Origin: Himantopus leucocephalus
Lineage: Eukaryota > Chordata > Aves > Charadriiformes > Recurvirostridae
Length of the DNA stretch: 64,000 bases
Direction: 5' to 3'
NCBI GenBank assembly: GCA_003993805.1
Contig: RSEF01000020.1
Location: 10,871,965 to 10,935,964, forward strand
In this document: positions 38,975 through 53,200 of the stretch, piece by piece
Position numbering within the stretch: position 1 is the stretch's first letter
Layout of the letters: each line of letters begins with the position of its first letter
Made by a program: the position numbers and the translations under genes
Notes under the pieces: generated by a model
The model's database searches: none
The model's input: only the letters and a program-made list of their open reading frames with translations
What the model was told of the DNA's origin: nothing

Positions 38975-39135
38975 ATTCCCGGGCGCTGGCCCGCAGGCCA
39001 AAACCACAACAGAAAGAAGCCGGGCTCCCCGCGCGTCGTCTTCCTCTAGGGCGGCCCGAGCAGATCGGGACTGGCGCCACGCTCCCCCGGCACACCGCGG
39101 CCCGGTGCGCCGCAGGCCGGCCCGTATCTTTAGAT
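38975..39135. other. CpG-rich patch
   Basis: CpG-dense sequence (ccccgcgcgtcgtc, then cgcggcccggtgcgccgc) with abrupt AT-rich flanks. No exon is recognised. Confidence 0.45.
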
Positions 39136-42100
39136 GCCATGGGTTAATAAGGTCATATTTTTAATCTTGTTTAAAACTTTTGCTTAGGCTGTGCAGGGTA
39201 GGCCAAACAAAGCATTAAACTCTATTAGTTGAGGATTATAAGAAAAATCTCAAATCCTGCTGTTTTCAATATTTAAATGGGCCAAAGCAAAGCTGCACAC
39301 AGCTTTCAGGAAAACTAATAAAGTCTATTTTAGGTACTATAAAAAAAGATGACATTTTAATTCTAATAACATGAAATTAGAGTGACATAAAAGGTCAGGA
39401 AAATCAAATATTCCTTGAAAACAAACCTAATCAGTATTTAGTAAAGAACTTCTCCACCTGTGTCTGAGCTTTACCATTAAAATGGCAACGTTTTTACTCA
39501 GACTTTATCAAATCTTATGCAATGAACACATTACTAAACAGATTATCAGAAAGTAAACTAATTTAATTTTAATGTTCATTTCTGGTTTACCTTCCAGATA
39601 ATGTGAATAACCATTCTTTGAACTTGGAAAAAAAATATTTACAGTTTAGAAAGAACATTCCAGAGGACCAAGGATTCAGCTCACCCAGTATAAACATCTC
39701 ACAGCTAGACAAGTTAAAAAAACATGGTGCTGAAATGAATGGTAAACCCAAAACGTGTTAAGAGTTAAAAATAAAAAGAAGAGGAAAAAAAAAAAAGTAA
39801 AAATCCTGTGACTCCCTCATGCCATTAATCTAAATCACTGAAAGCAAAGAGGTTCAAATTTCTTGGTCACTATTGACAGGTGAAGCCTCGTTGCAAAGTT
39901 CTGTTCAACAGACAGAGTTCAGACAAGATTGAGGAGAAAAAATACAAAGTACCACCTAGTTTTAAGTCAGAATGTAGTAAGCATATTCCTTCTTTTTTCC
40001 AGTGAAAAATAGAGAGATTTTAAGAAGAGAAATGAGATGATATATTTCTTCAAACCCTACAAACCCACAATAAGATAGCTAGAAAAAAAAAACCCACAAC
40101 ATGCAGAGTGCAAAGCAACAACAATTTTTTTTTCCTTCAGAAGGAAAGATAGCTATGATAACATAGCACTATCATTTTAACGTATGTCAATTATTTAAGT
40201 TAGTGGGGAAACCCTCCCCACATCTTCCCCAAATCCCCTGATTATACAGGAAACTCCACACTTTACATGTAGGAATATTTTAGGAACCAAACATTAGACA
40301 TGTCACGAACAACACTCTGAAGAGGCGAATTTAATGCTGTGGGATCGTTTAAGTAAAAAGACTTTGATCAGATAATACGCAACATAAAAAGGCTTTTAAT
40401 GAGGGTAAATTATGGTTGCCAATTAATCCCACTATGAACATGGCCTAAAAAAGGAACACACCCTGGAACGTGAATACTTACAACGTGAATACAAAATACT
40501 GGAACGTTCTTTGCATATTGCTGATATAAATACTAGCTTTCATTTTGGAAAAATGTCATTTTCTTTCTCAATTTTTCTTCTAACACATGATTTCATACGT
40601 GTGGCCTTAGCATAATAAATAACGCCACATAATGGTTTGCAATTTAATAGTGCATACACATTATTTCACCATAAGTGAGCCTGTCTGGAACGCTGAAGGG
40701 TACGTAACAGCACGTGACACAAGGACACCGACTTCAAACAACTGCCTTTATATCACATAATAATCCCTCAAAACCATGTTAAAGTGTTTTTTATTAATTA
40801 TGTTCCAAATTTTTTGTAGTTATCAGGATGCTGGTGCAAATAATAAAGAAGCAGAAAGTTTCTCTTTAAAGTCATATTGCAAAGTGTACGTGCCTCAAGA
40901 GTATATATAAACCGTTTTAACAGGGTACATTAAAATGCAATCACATAATGTGAATACAGAGCATTAGCATTTCTCTTCTTTACAAGATTGTTAACAGCCG
41001 GGCTTCTATCACCTTCAGTGTATAATGCATAAATTACCTTTATTTCTGAAGCACTATGACACTCGCTCTTGCTGACACAACTCCTCCATGGGGCAAAAAG
41101 CTTCCCTTGCCCGTGCACAGCACCGCTGGTTAAGTCAATCAGTCGTCACACATGAGAGCCAGAATAAAAATCTTGCAAAACAATTAATTTGCCTCTGGCT
41201 TTGTACAGGAGAAAACAATGCTGCTGCGTTTGAACACAGGTGCCGGTTCGCTGCCAGGTATCTCCAGCGGAGGGGAAGGCACCGGGAGGAGCCACGGCCG
41301 TCCCATTCCTGCTCCCCTCCAAACGCCTATGGCGACGGCACCTTGAAAGCCATGTTTGGGAGCGAAGAGTTGGTATTCCGGTGTCATTTTAACACACAAT
41401 TCAGCGCTTTGACAGGCAGTCACCCACTCTACGGGCACATGTGCTTTAACACAGCTATTCATCTAAATACGGTGCTTCCGACGCAGTGAAACATGCCCAT
41501 GGATTTCACAAACATTCCATAAAAGCTGCATTTACTGCACCTTATGGAAGTGAACAAAAACGCGAACAGCGCTACCTGCCAATCCACCTCATAAAAACAG
41601 AGCAGCACAGTCAAGAGCTTCAAACACAAGACCACAAGCAAGGAAATTCAATTAAGATTTTGCTACCAATCTACATTACCAGAATTCTGCGGTACTTTAC
41701 GATTCAACAATAAGATAAATTTGGTTTAGCAGTCTGTGTTATTTCTAACAGAACAACATGGCAATTATCTCAAAATGTAACGGCTAGAAGGGCAAATGGG
41801 GCAGAGGCCAAGTTAGAGGCACTTGAAAACGGGGGAAAATAGGTGCCCAGAGTATTCAGAGAAAAGCTGAAATAATTCATCTTAGACTTATGACAAAGCA
41901 CCAAGTTTACAGACAGAACTGCTAAAATGCAGTAGCAAAAACCACTGAATATCATTTGCAAATCGAACTCTCCGTTTATGTCACACCACAGAGACATCTC
42001 AGTAATGCTGCCAACTTCAAAGAGATTTTCTATTTTGTACTGTTCAAGAACAAAAAGGATGAGCACACGTGGGGCCACGGTGTAGGAGCGACTGTGCACC

Positions 42101-43221
42101 AGCTGCGCCGCGGCGGCTCTGCGCCGCTTTCCACAGCAAAGACGGCTTAGTTGGGTCCTCACTTGCAGCAGAACTGAAAGAAATTTTCTAACCACATTAA
42201 TACTTTGCTCTTGATAACTCTGCCGCCTTGTAAGATGGAATAAAGTCCCCCAAAGGCACGGCTAGCATAACCTGAAGCACTCCAGGCAGTCAGTGTGGTG
42301 CTGGTAACACCGACCACGTACGCACCGGGCATCTCACCCAAGGCGACGGCCCCCGCTGCTGCTGGAGGCGGCAACAGCTTCCCCTCCCGAATACCACGCT
42401 CCTCCTCGAACACCGCCTCTCACCCCAACAGCCACTTCACTGTGAAGACTCTTGGGTTTACTTCTCCGAGATTCTGGGTAACAGCACATTGTATCATCCG
42501 GCTACCAAAGATGATTAATGATGTTGCACAGATCTAATTGTGATCTAAATGATTCGGGAGAACTCAGTTCAATTACCCCCTAATCACATGTGATGCAATG
42601 CATAGAATAGACCACACATACGGGGTTTCCACAAGTCGCCTTTTAAATATTGGAAAAAGCATTATAAACTGCTTTACCATTGCATTTTTTTAATACATTA
42701 CAATATTTACCTGCATGAATTACATGCACATCTTAATACATGGCCACAAACAGATGAACATATAATAAGCAATGTAAGGGCAAAGAGACACCTTCCACTT
42801 ACAGAATGACAGTATCACTCTCTAAGTTAAAAGGCAAGAAATACAAATCACTGAAGCATTGATAAAACACACATCACAGCTGTCACAATAAGAGTTACTG
42901 TCAAGAAATAAACTGAAAACATAGAAATGTAAAAGCAGAGATGATGTTAGTTTTGGTCGTTATTTACACTGGAGCGTTAGGAGCTGGGGGTGGGACTTGG
43001 TTCTGACCTTAGGGAACAGCACCGTAATGAAATCACTATAAAACTCTAAAAAAAGGCACCCCTAAATATAAAGCTAATTAACCCAACGTTTGGGTTAATG
43101 TTACCTGTGCTGATTGTGGCCTCCCAGGCGCACAGTTAAGGGGTACTGTACTTTCCCCTGCGTACCGGACCCGAAGGCTGTCTGGGGCAGGCTGGGGCCC
43201 TGGCGGGTGGCCAGCGTGGCC

Positions 43222-43258
43222 GGGGGTCTGTCCTGGGGGTCTGTCCCGGGGCGGTGGG
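43222..43258 (+). repeat. G-rich 13-bp tandem repeat, possible G-quadruplex
   Basis: Two units of gggggtctgtcc plus T or C (43222-43234, 43235-43247) are followed by GGGG and GGG. This gives four G-tracts with loops of 8, 8 and 4 bases. Two loops exceed the usual 7-base limit, so quadruplex formation is only possible. It lies inside the GC-rich patch 43110-43340. Confidence 0.5.
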
Positions 43259-45460
43259 TGCCACAGCCCTGCCTGGGCCGGGGTGGCACACAGATGCCAC
43301 TCTGGCTCTAAGCCACCCTGGGGCTCCCCCTCGGCTTTGCAAATTCCTACATAAAACCAGTTTAACTGGTTTACAGTCCCTTTATACCTGTAAGGGCACA
43401 AAGAGACCATCACAGACCCAATATTAAGCAGGATAATTCTACTTATGCTGCTCCATTTACCTCAGCTAATTAACTAGCAATAGTTTAGGTAAGGCATGGA
43501 AATATAAGTGTTCACAAAGAGCTCCGTGCTGTATGAGGTTGACAAAGAACCGTTAATTAATACCATGCAATTAAACACTTTGTAAATTGCAAACTTGGTC
43601 TCTAGTTCTTCAGGCGTGCACAAGAGGATAACACACCAGGTCCGTTCCCTTGCTCTAAGCACAGGCCATTAAGCATATTACAACAAAAGGTGTCCTCAGA
43701 AGTTTAGTATCCCCTCTAGATACCCAATATAATTAAAAGGCTCGAGTCTTCAGAGTACACTCTGTGGCCCTTTGCTGGTAGGGAGGACGCCTCAGAACCA
43801 AGAGGATTCAAGCCCGACTTGCTGAATCATCTTACCCTGTACAACTCAGTATTTTGAGATAACCATTTCAAACTGCTGTCAGGAAGCACAAAGACATTTT
43901 TATTTATTTTAGCACTGTGAATGTGGTCATTATTAACACAGAAAAAAGGAAACATGCACATTGGCCGTCACTTTTTTGAAACGCTCATGTCCAACTGTGC
44001 AATAGCAGCGAAATACAGCACAGGAGACCTCCCAGGACGTACTCTCCACTGTTTCAAGCTCCATCCTCCACAGCAGCTCCAACCCACCGGGGTCTCCCAA
44101 ATTACCCGACTGGGTCTATCGATCTCTTCACGTCCAGAAAAAATACTGTCGTGTGACCACATACTGACCAGACACTGCAGTATACGCGGATCAGCAGCAC
44201 CTTCTGTTAAAACTGGGGTATTTGCAGCACTGTTCATCACCTCCCCTGGTACTGCAGAGACTTTGCTTTAAAATACAGGCAGGTAATGGCAGCGCTACCG
44301 GAAACCACCTTCTCGCTTTAGTTTTCAGGCACTTTCAAAGGACTTTTGTCTAAACTTTGAAACATCGATTTGATGAGTGCCCCACGAATTTCATTTGCTC
44401 CGACACTGTTTTGGAAATGTCTGTACTCCGGTCATTTCTTCAGCCAGCACTGGGTACGAAGCTTTCCAAAGAGGGCAATCACGTCCCAGAGCTCTTCAGG
44501 GTCTTGTGTGCAAGAATGAGAGGAACAGCTCCTGTAACGGCTAATGACCTCACTGCTACTTAAAACCCCAAAAGTACACAGCTGGCTAAATGCCAGTATT
44601 AAATGGAAGGCAGCCCTAAACTAAAAACGGCTGGAACACTGGATGCCAAGAAAGTATACACAGAGCAGCCCAAGGCCCCCGCAGGATGCAGCGTGGCAGG
44701 GAAGACCGCAATGAGACAGGCAGAAGACGATCAGCCTGAAAAATCTCTTGATTTTTGAGTGATTATGATCTCCATTATCATCTGACGCACTTCTGGCATG
44801 TGATACTGCAGAGAGGCAATCTGGAAGGCGGTTGCCTCTAACTGTGACAAAACCCCAGGTTTCTAACCCAAACCCCTGCACGTTGGCATGTAAGGCACAG
44901 GTGTCAGCAGCGCAACAGAAAAAGGGAAAGCTCAAATTCATACAGTGTGGTGTCCTACCAGAAACAGGTAAATTCTACAAAACATGTTTCTACAAGCATT
45001 CACTGTAACTTCTGTCTGAATTACCTACTTTTATTCTCACTCCACCTTTCCAATCTATTCATTTAGTATGACTAAAGGCCACTAAAATACGCAAAGAGCT
45101 TCGAATGTGATAACAGAACTTTCCAGTTTCACTAAGAGAACAACTGAAATAGCTCCTGGTTTGTTTATTGGGAACAAATGCTTTAGTTGTTCAAAAAAAA
45201 TTTTTGTGCAATCAAGGTTTGCTAACATTACATCTGGGAAAATGACTGCAATATTCAAATGCACGCATGCTCATACAGATTCAAATTTAAACGCAATTTG
45301 ACCACAGAAATTCTTACAGATGCACCTGATCAGAGCAAATACAAAGCGTCATTGAGTCGTCTGATCAGTAACAGTTAAAGACAGGGACATGCAAAGAGCT
45401 ATTTGCTACCAATTGATAGTTAAAAAAAACATGTTTGTGAGTTAGGGCAGAATGACAGAA

Positions 45461-45513
45461 CTATAGAATCATCTAGGTTGGAAGGGACCTGTAAGATCAT
45501 AGAGTCCAACCAT
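45461..45513 (-). mobile_element. CR1 LINE 3'-end fragment
   Basis: The plus strand contains tagaatcatctaggttgg, then gaagggacct, agatcat and agtccaacc. This is the hallmark of the 3' end of avian and other sauropsid CR1 elements read in reverse, so the element is on the minus strand. Only about 50 bases are clear. Sequence to about 45550 may be a diverged continuation. It is the best phylogenetic marker in the window. Confidence 0.75.
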
Positions 45514-48425
45514 GAAAATTCAAAATACACACTCCACCATGAAATACTCACTCAACTATTAATTTGAATTTAAAACTCAGTTCCAAGTATTAATCAAGGA
45601 ATGAAACAAAGAACGCTTCCCATTCACTGTGAAATGGCCTGCAACATGACTCTATTTTCCTGAAAATTTTGCTTTTGCTCCACTCAAATAAAAAATAATT
45701 ATCTAACACATTTCACCATTTTTCCCCGTTATGTTTTAAAAATTCAATTAGATTCTCAATGAACCAAACCTTTACATTTTCTAAATGCTGCAGGACTTAG
45801 CATTGATATTCTGTAAGTTGAGAATGACAGTCTGCAGAGGAAAGCAGTGAAGGCAGTGAATGCAGACTTTCACCACCCAAAAACCAGGGGGGACAATTTG
45901 GAAAGGAACACAGGAACTGTTTATTGAACTATGCAGCTGTCACTGAAAGCTGACCTCAGATTTCAGTGAGATATTAATGGTAAATGTTTTGTTCACCACA
46001 TGTTTCTCACAGCAGCGTGAGACTGCTTTCACTGAATCAACTATTTTCTTTACAGGTGTAAATCTGCAATTTTTACCATTGATAAAGTCTGAATCACGGA
46101 AGATTTCAACAGTTGTCTCCAAGGATGAAGAGCTGTCAGGTACACGTAACTTCAGTTATAAGCCTTAAAGAATTGCCTAAATGCTTACAAACTCAGCGTT
46201 ATCAGCAGAAACTAGAACAGCCCCTACTCATCTTAGCTTTTGGGAAGTTCAAGTTCACAGTCATTCTTAACAATGTGCCATAATATTTAAATGGTGATTT
46301 CCATTATACGCTTTATTAAAATCCAGATTTCAACAGAAAGCTGGTTTTGTGAAAAACATTACAGATGCCATGTTTCCATGTAAACAATTAGCACAACATT
46401 CCCACCAAAATCCCCAGAAAAAAATCTTGCGAGATTTGTCAAGTACTGTTACATTTCAAGAGTTGTAGTCACGTACTTATACTTCCAGTGTATGAATTTA
46501 CTACAACTGTGCATGTAAACTGCATTTTTAGAACACAGAGTAACTAAATATTGGAACGAGCAAATCTGAAAATCTGTCCCTTGAAGACCCAGGCTAGTGC
46601 GCAGGGAGGCAGGTGTAACACAGCCCACAACAAAGCAAGGTGCTGACAACTTTGGCTCTAATCCATCAAAGCACTTAAGTACATGTTTAATTTTAAGCAC
46701 ATGAGTAATTCTATCAACTTTAATAGGGCTACTCATGGTTTAAGTACTGTGATGGATGGGGGCCAGAACGCGCAGAGCCTTTAAGGATGCTGCACGGCCT
46801 ATGTTATATGAAGAAAAAATGGCATTCTTCCACTGAACAATTAAGTTACAAAAGCTTTGGAAGCAAAATTTACCGTAAGTTGAACACAGGTCTGCTTATG
46901 TAAACACAGACGTGCAAGCTATTCCACAGTCTTTGAAGATAAAATATGATGCAAGTTCTCATGTGCAAGTTGTCTACAGATCTTTAGTTTGCCCTTCTTT
47001 TCCTCCGACAGCTCTGCGTTACGGCCGTATGTCACCTATGCCCATCACACTTTGCTTCAAAACAGGGGGGATCACAGTTAAGCAGTCTTATGCAGAAAAG
47101 ATCAAAAACTTTGCTACTACTTACACTTCTTAAGTAAGATGCTACTAGATGCAGTTTATAAACTTTAGTACTACAGCCTTTCAAAGGTAAGCTTGTCTGT
47201 ACAGACGCCAGTGCTACGCAGGTTCAACTGTAACTGGCTTAACCCTTCAGTATCTCCTTTGTAACATCAACTCTTTCGGCTGTCCAAAGCTGTACACATG
47301 CCTCTCACGTACACCTATGATACGGGGCAGATTCAGATTTAAAGTAAAAAATATGATTTATTTAAAATATTTTATACAGTCAATGTTAAGGATGCTAAAA
47401 AAACCCAAACAAACCACCACCTGCTCTGCAAATTTCTAGCTAGGACGGCCTCTGTAGATCAGAGGTGACGGACTTGATCTCTAAACCGCTCACTAGAAAA
47501 TTCTGCATCTTGTTTTATCTGACTATGGTTCCAAAAATTGTTACCAAGTTTTAGAAAAGAGTTTTCTAAAAAAGGAAGAGAATGGAACAATCTGAAAAAT
47601 CCTCTACAGACGCTTTCCAGGGGATCAAATCAGTCTCACCAAGTAACAACACGCAAGAGTCATCTAGTTTTATCCCTGCACTCCTAAGTAGGAAAAGCTC
47701 CAGAAAAATTTTGGTTATAATAGCCATATTGTCCCAGCGTACACTGAATTTTAACAGCTCCTAATATAATATCAAGTAATATCTGCTCTGAAACAAACAA
47801 CGGAGAAGTCAAAGTCAATGAAACGTTCCCTGTGCCCCGGGAGAAGAGGCTCTCCCCCCATACCAAAGGCAAGGTTACGTTCCCGTCGGCTGACTACCAA
47901 GTCCCCAGTCAGTAACAGATGCGGAAGGGAAACGTATGGCTAACTGGGAAACAAATACCTCCTGCCAAACATTTCAAGAATTCCAAACTTTTTCCTCACT
48001 TCAGAGTGGAAAAAAATTGAAGCTGATTATTATTTGCCTTTCCCTCCCCAGCATGTCACATCAGCACACCAGGCGGTGCACGGCGGACGCAGCGAGGTGA
48101 CCTGCTCTGCTTCTCCTGCAGCGCAACTCAGGGGGACTCAAAACTTCTTTTCAAGTGCCGGGAAAATGAAGGCCATGCAGGACCACACTTGAAGGTCTGT
48201 CTTGATTCTAGTGCTGTCTCAGACCTTTAAACTAGAATTTATTCCCTTCCTGATTGCTGCCACTCAAAATTTGGAACAACATAGTTTTTGCCCTGACTGT
48301 TCCTAATAGAACCTGAGATTAACACAGCTATTTCACTCCTTGGTTTGTCAACAAGTGTGATTGAGAACAAATGTGAGTTTCAGTTTGGGTTTTGCTATTT
48401 TATCCCCCTCTCCCCTTTCTTCTTC

Positions 48426-48476
48426 TTTTTTTTTTTTTTTTTTNNNNNNNNNNNNNNNNNTTTTTTTTTTTTTTTT
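48426..48476. other. T-run with 17-N gap
   Basis: About 18 T, 17 N (48444-48460), then 16 T. The gap lies inside a homopolymer, so the true tract length is unknown. Confidence 0.95.
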
Positions 48477-48934
48477 CTACTTGCTGGTGAACGCACAACA
48501 AAGAGAACACAAAAATAAACAGCTTTTGTGTGGAATATGTTTTCTGAGATATCTTCAGCAAGAGAATTATATACTACTACTTATTAGATGGAATTTATAG
48601 AAAATGAAGTGCACAAGTAGGGGACTTTAAAATTCCCTTAAATACAATTCAAGAAGAGAATGCTTTGAATCTATGTCAGTGCAGAGTCTCTAATTTTTGC
48701 CAGAATTCTCGGCTTATTAAAACAGTGTGTCTGGTGGGGAACATCAACACATTTTGTAGTGCTTCTACTGTTAACAGTTTTAATAATAATTCTGACAATT
48801 TCTAACTTGAAAAGCTTTTTAAGTTATCACAATAGAGTTTTTTTATTATTAGTTTTGTATAACAAATGAGTTTGTCTTCTAGTGCTTTGCTTCACTTAAG
48901 TACATCTATCATGGCAGCACTGTGCGAGTGCACA

Positions 48935-49015
48935 AGCTTATTATCCTTATACATGAGGGAATGGAGGCAAAGCGACTGTCTCCCAAAGGCAATTCAGAAG
49001 AACTATGACAGAAGT
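48935..49015 (-). mobile_element. MIR-like SINE fragment
   Basis: The order ttattatcc, catgagggaa, ggaggcaaag, gactg and cccaaaggc parallels the reverse complement of the MIR consensus (ttattatcc, gatgaggaaa, tgaggcacag, gact, cccaaggtc). The match is degraded and judged by eye, as expected for a very old element. Confidence 0.45.
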
Positions 49016-49859
49016 AAGCTTTTCTCCAAAAAAACATTCAGGAGGTCAAAGCATCATATTAGGCTCCTATATACCAGAAGCCAAAAAGCAAAGCAAACCA
49101 AAAAAACACCGCACCTCCAAAAAAACTACATGGCATCACTCTTCTCTGAGTGAACTCCTCAGCATCACACACAACTCTTAACTAAGGAGGTCTTTATTTC
49201 AGGTTAATAATGTCCAACGCTTTTAACACATTTTCCCCTCTTTAAAATAAGAAATGTACTTCATCTTGTGAACTTCACTGTGTCCTCACAGCTTCCAGTA
49301 ATGTATTGATTAATCAGGGCTTTGTTAGTCTAGCTTTACACACAGAGTTCGATTCTGTTCCAAACTGGAATTCAGAGCAGTTTCTTCTTTAATTCAGGAC
49401 GATTTTAAGGTATTTTTTCCAAAGTCCCAATTCCTGTAAATGATCTTCCCTTACATCTAGCGTCAGTGAGCAGGTAATCCTCAACAGACCAAGTCTACCA
49501 GCATTCACTAGAAACAAAACACCTAGCTCCGTTGCCCCGAAACACTGAGGTTTATTCTTACAGCTCACATGGAGCTTCACAGATTAACACCCAACCTCAT
49601 GTTTATAAAGGACAGGTTTGTTAATGCCACAGTCACACAACTTCTTGTTCAGTTCTGCATAGTAAGAAGCAACTATATCATGACGTGAGACAATGGGAAT
49701 TAAAACAAGCAAAATTCAATATGAGTTATTTTCCATTAAAAGAACTTTTGTATAACAAAATCAAAACTCCCGCATGCAGAGTTCCAAGTAACCTGACTGC
49801 ATTGCTATTTATATAGCATCTCCCATATCACTGATGTTACCACTACATTTTCAGCGAGA

Positions 49860-50240
49860 CGAGACTGTGGCAAAGCTCGAGGCTGCACGAGCCGTGGGCG
49901 GCACTGCCCACCATAGCTGGGAAGCACACAGATCAGCCACGACCACGCGGTACTGCCGTGGGCACTGGACAAGGCTCCCCAGAGGGAATCCAGCAGGGAA
50001 AAACTTGCACAAGTCTTAGCATCCTTCCACAAGAAATGTCAGCAGCAAAAAGCTTGTTGGTCTAAACCAACAGCTGCTTTTTCTTACGAGAGGTGCCCCC
50101 ACTCCACTGGTTCTGTTTAGCCCTCTGCAGACAGTACCCGCAACGGCCCGGCTGCCCCAAGGCCCCCGCAGCCGCGCCGAGCGACGCTCTCCTCGGCAGG
50201 AGAAGGGGCTTTGCCCGCGAGGTGAGCGTGTCCCAGTCCT
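49860..50240. other. Two GC-rich patches
   Basis: About 49860-50000 and 50090-50240, the second with gcagccgcgccgagcgacgc. No exon, promoter motif or repeat family is recognised. Confidence 0.35.
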
Positions 50241-51351
50241 ACAGCTCTGAGCTGCTGTAGCCTTGGCTCAGGTAGAGCGAAGGGGCGTTCTTATCAATTC
50301 AAGGGTGCCCTCAGTATAAAAGAAAAAGGTATAGTTTATATCTGTTAAAGGAACAACTAAAGCATTCACGTCTCCTACGCAGCTCGCAGGAAACTTCTGT
50401 GATTATTAGTCTTAAACAGAGAAGTCAAGGAAGCACAGACACCCCCAGTACAAAAGGATGCAAGTTTTAAAATCCGATTTCTGATATTTTAAAATCTCTT
50501 GTTGATACAACCAACACCTACGTCTCATGAAACTGTAAAATTACGGGAAGAAAAGTTTCCATTTCACCTTACTTGCGCAATTGCCAGCGTTTTTGAACAA
50601 TCAGCTTCACATTTTGAAAAAGTTTTCTGTTTCAGTCCCTCACAAAGTAGGAGTGAAAAATCACTTAAAGAAATTACAATCTTAAGAAAGGCAGACTTTA
50701 AGTACAGCCAAATCAAACTTTAAACTCATTGAAAACTAAATTAAAATCATAGCTGTTAGCACGCTTTCCTCATACGCTCAGTAAAGCTCCAATGTATTTA
50801 CACACAGATAGCTTGACACACTTACACAAGCAAGTTACTCTCTTAACAGCCCAAGAGCTAACACAGAAATTGTTTAATTACAATCAAGTTTCCATGCAAA
50901 AGAGATCAACCATGCTGAATTTCAAAGCCAGCACTGGAAAGAGTAAGCATAAGGCAAAAGTGCAAATAATCAAATTTGTGCATAAAAAAATTCTCCAAAA
51001 GCAACTTGACACCCAAACAAAACCAGTCTCAAAGGCTACACCACACTGGGAACAAGCCCGAACTCTGATCCCTTAGTACCATTTACATCCGATGGTCTGG
51101 GGTTTTTATTTCTGCAGAGTTTATGTAAGTCCCTTTATAAACCATTTGCCATGTCCATGCTTTAAGAAAAAAAAAAAGTAAAAAATGATGCAATACTTAT
51201 TTGCATATGTAATTGCAATCAGAACAGAAGAGAAGACTCAACCAACTGCTCAAGTTAACCAACAGGTAGTTGAAAACAACCACCACCAAAATGGAAGTTT
51301 TTCCCATTTAAAACACCAATAGTAAACCCCTAAACATTTCAAGTAAGATGC

Positions 51352-51372
51352 AAAAAAAAAATTTTTTTTTTT
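51352..51372. repeat. A10-T11 palindromic tract
   Basis: Ten A directly followed by eleven T, a self-complementary tract. Confidence 0.9.
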
Positions 51373-52789
51373 AAATCTGCTTAGGAAATGCTGTTCCTAG
51401 AAGTGAAGAACGTTCCCCACAGGCCACAGCCCACCACAGTCCTGGATTTCCTGGGAACCCAACACCTTTAGTACCAGGATTCATTTAACCAGGAGGGTAC
51501 CATTTAGAAACAGGAAGGTTCATTGATATTTTAGACAAACATTTCAGATGCAAACTAGCGCCTTCTCCAATGCAACACGACTTAACTGGAAAAATTCTAA
51601 ACAGCTCTTGTTGAGAAGTCTGGAAGTCACAATGGATGCAGTGAAGCAACTTTCACTTTACTGCACTCAACATCTGCATGTATTTGGACTCAACCAGTAA
51701 GAAGAATGACCTTTTACTGAGCTTAAAATTGAAAATTAATTACACCTGAATAAGCACATTTATTATCATTTCCCCTGATAAAAGGGAAATTATACTGCTG
51801 TAATTTAAGTCAAATTATGACAATGGAACAATTATCATGTCCTGACCCTGACCTGACATTTCTAAATGGTAACAAAAAAGTAAAAGATACAGTTCATAAT
51901 GACAGTATATAATAAATTAGAGTATTAGGCTAAAGGAGTTATGTGAGAAATGATTTGCTGCTACCTATCACATCAGTTTGAATACAAAGCGCTCTGATAT
52001 AATGCCCAGTTACTTTCACAACATATGGTCCTTTAAATATCAATAATATTGTTTAAATGAGAAACTTACACACAGCTGAAGAAAACAATCTCAAGCAAGC
52101 GTGCATACTGCTGCAAGTTATAACACTGAAGTCACTTCAACAGTATCACTTGGGCACAATTATTGGCCCAACCAGCTGCTACCTTGGCTGCAACAAGAAC
52201 ACATCGAAAGCCCGAAGAAGCTGGGGATACCGTGGCTCCATCTGAATCTCATTAACCGCGGTGGCATCTCAGCTAATGCGGAGGTATTAACCGGGCAGCG
52301 CAATCTGCATTCTATTCACAGACAATGAAATGAAAAAAGGAAAACAAGAAACTTCAAAGGGAAAAGAGGACTTTTTAGCTTATTCAAGTATTAGTCTCTT
52401 TAAAGAAACAGAAAAACAGATTGAATGTGACTTAACTTCAAAACTTGTTACGAATATCGCTTCGTGGAGTTCCTAAAGTGCCAGTGGCAGAACTTGGCAA
52501 GAGACCTGAAGAGGAATCACTGCGAATCTTTCTGTTACTTTTTCCCTAATCCTCTATAAGTGCCATTTCTGACATGATACTGGACTACAAAAAACAACTG
52601 GTCTAAACTAGTGTGGCATGGATCCCTAGAAATTCTCATCCTAGAAATTTCAGCAGACCAAGACATTTTTGCCAGTGTTACAGCAAATGTGTGCTTAGTA
52701 CCACAAATTTGATTAAAAAAAATTAAGAGACTGACAACTCATCAGTATCTGTAAAATTCTGGATGTTGCCAATCTTGTCAAGGGTACAG

Positions 52790-53200
52790 CTGTAACTCAG
52801 CTGCTGCAGTAGCGCAGCACAGCTCAGTGCGGCCCCGTCCCTCGGCGCAGCTCACCACCATGGCTCCGTCCCTCGGCCACCTGCAGCCACAGCTCTCAGC
52901 CCTGTTTGTCAACTTTACGAAACAACAGTTCTCAAACTTTTTTATTCATCCCTGTTTGTGTTGTAAGAACACGCTGTGCTGTACCTGGGGGAAGGTACGC
53001 TGTTAGAAAGTCGCTGACGTGCAGCGGGGAGACACAGTTGAGGAGAGCCGGGGCTGCTCGGGCCGGCCGGGCACGATCCGGCAGAGGCACGAGGGCGGAC
53101 GGGCGCTGTGGCTCCTGCTGCGCCCCTGGCCCTGGCAGACCGTGCTCCCTCCAGACACCTTCCCAGCTACCGGGAGGAGAACCAGAAGAATGCACCCGGC
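52790..53200. other. CpG-rich patch with short plus-strand ORF in Kozak context
   Basis: About 400 bases GC-rich in two parts. ccgtccctcgg occurs twice (52830s and 52860s). An ATG at 52860 in the context CACCATGG opens 48 codons to TAG at 53004-53006, beginning MAPSLGHLQPQLSALF. It has no recognised homology and is probably chance. Confidence 0.3.
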
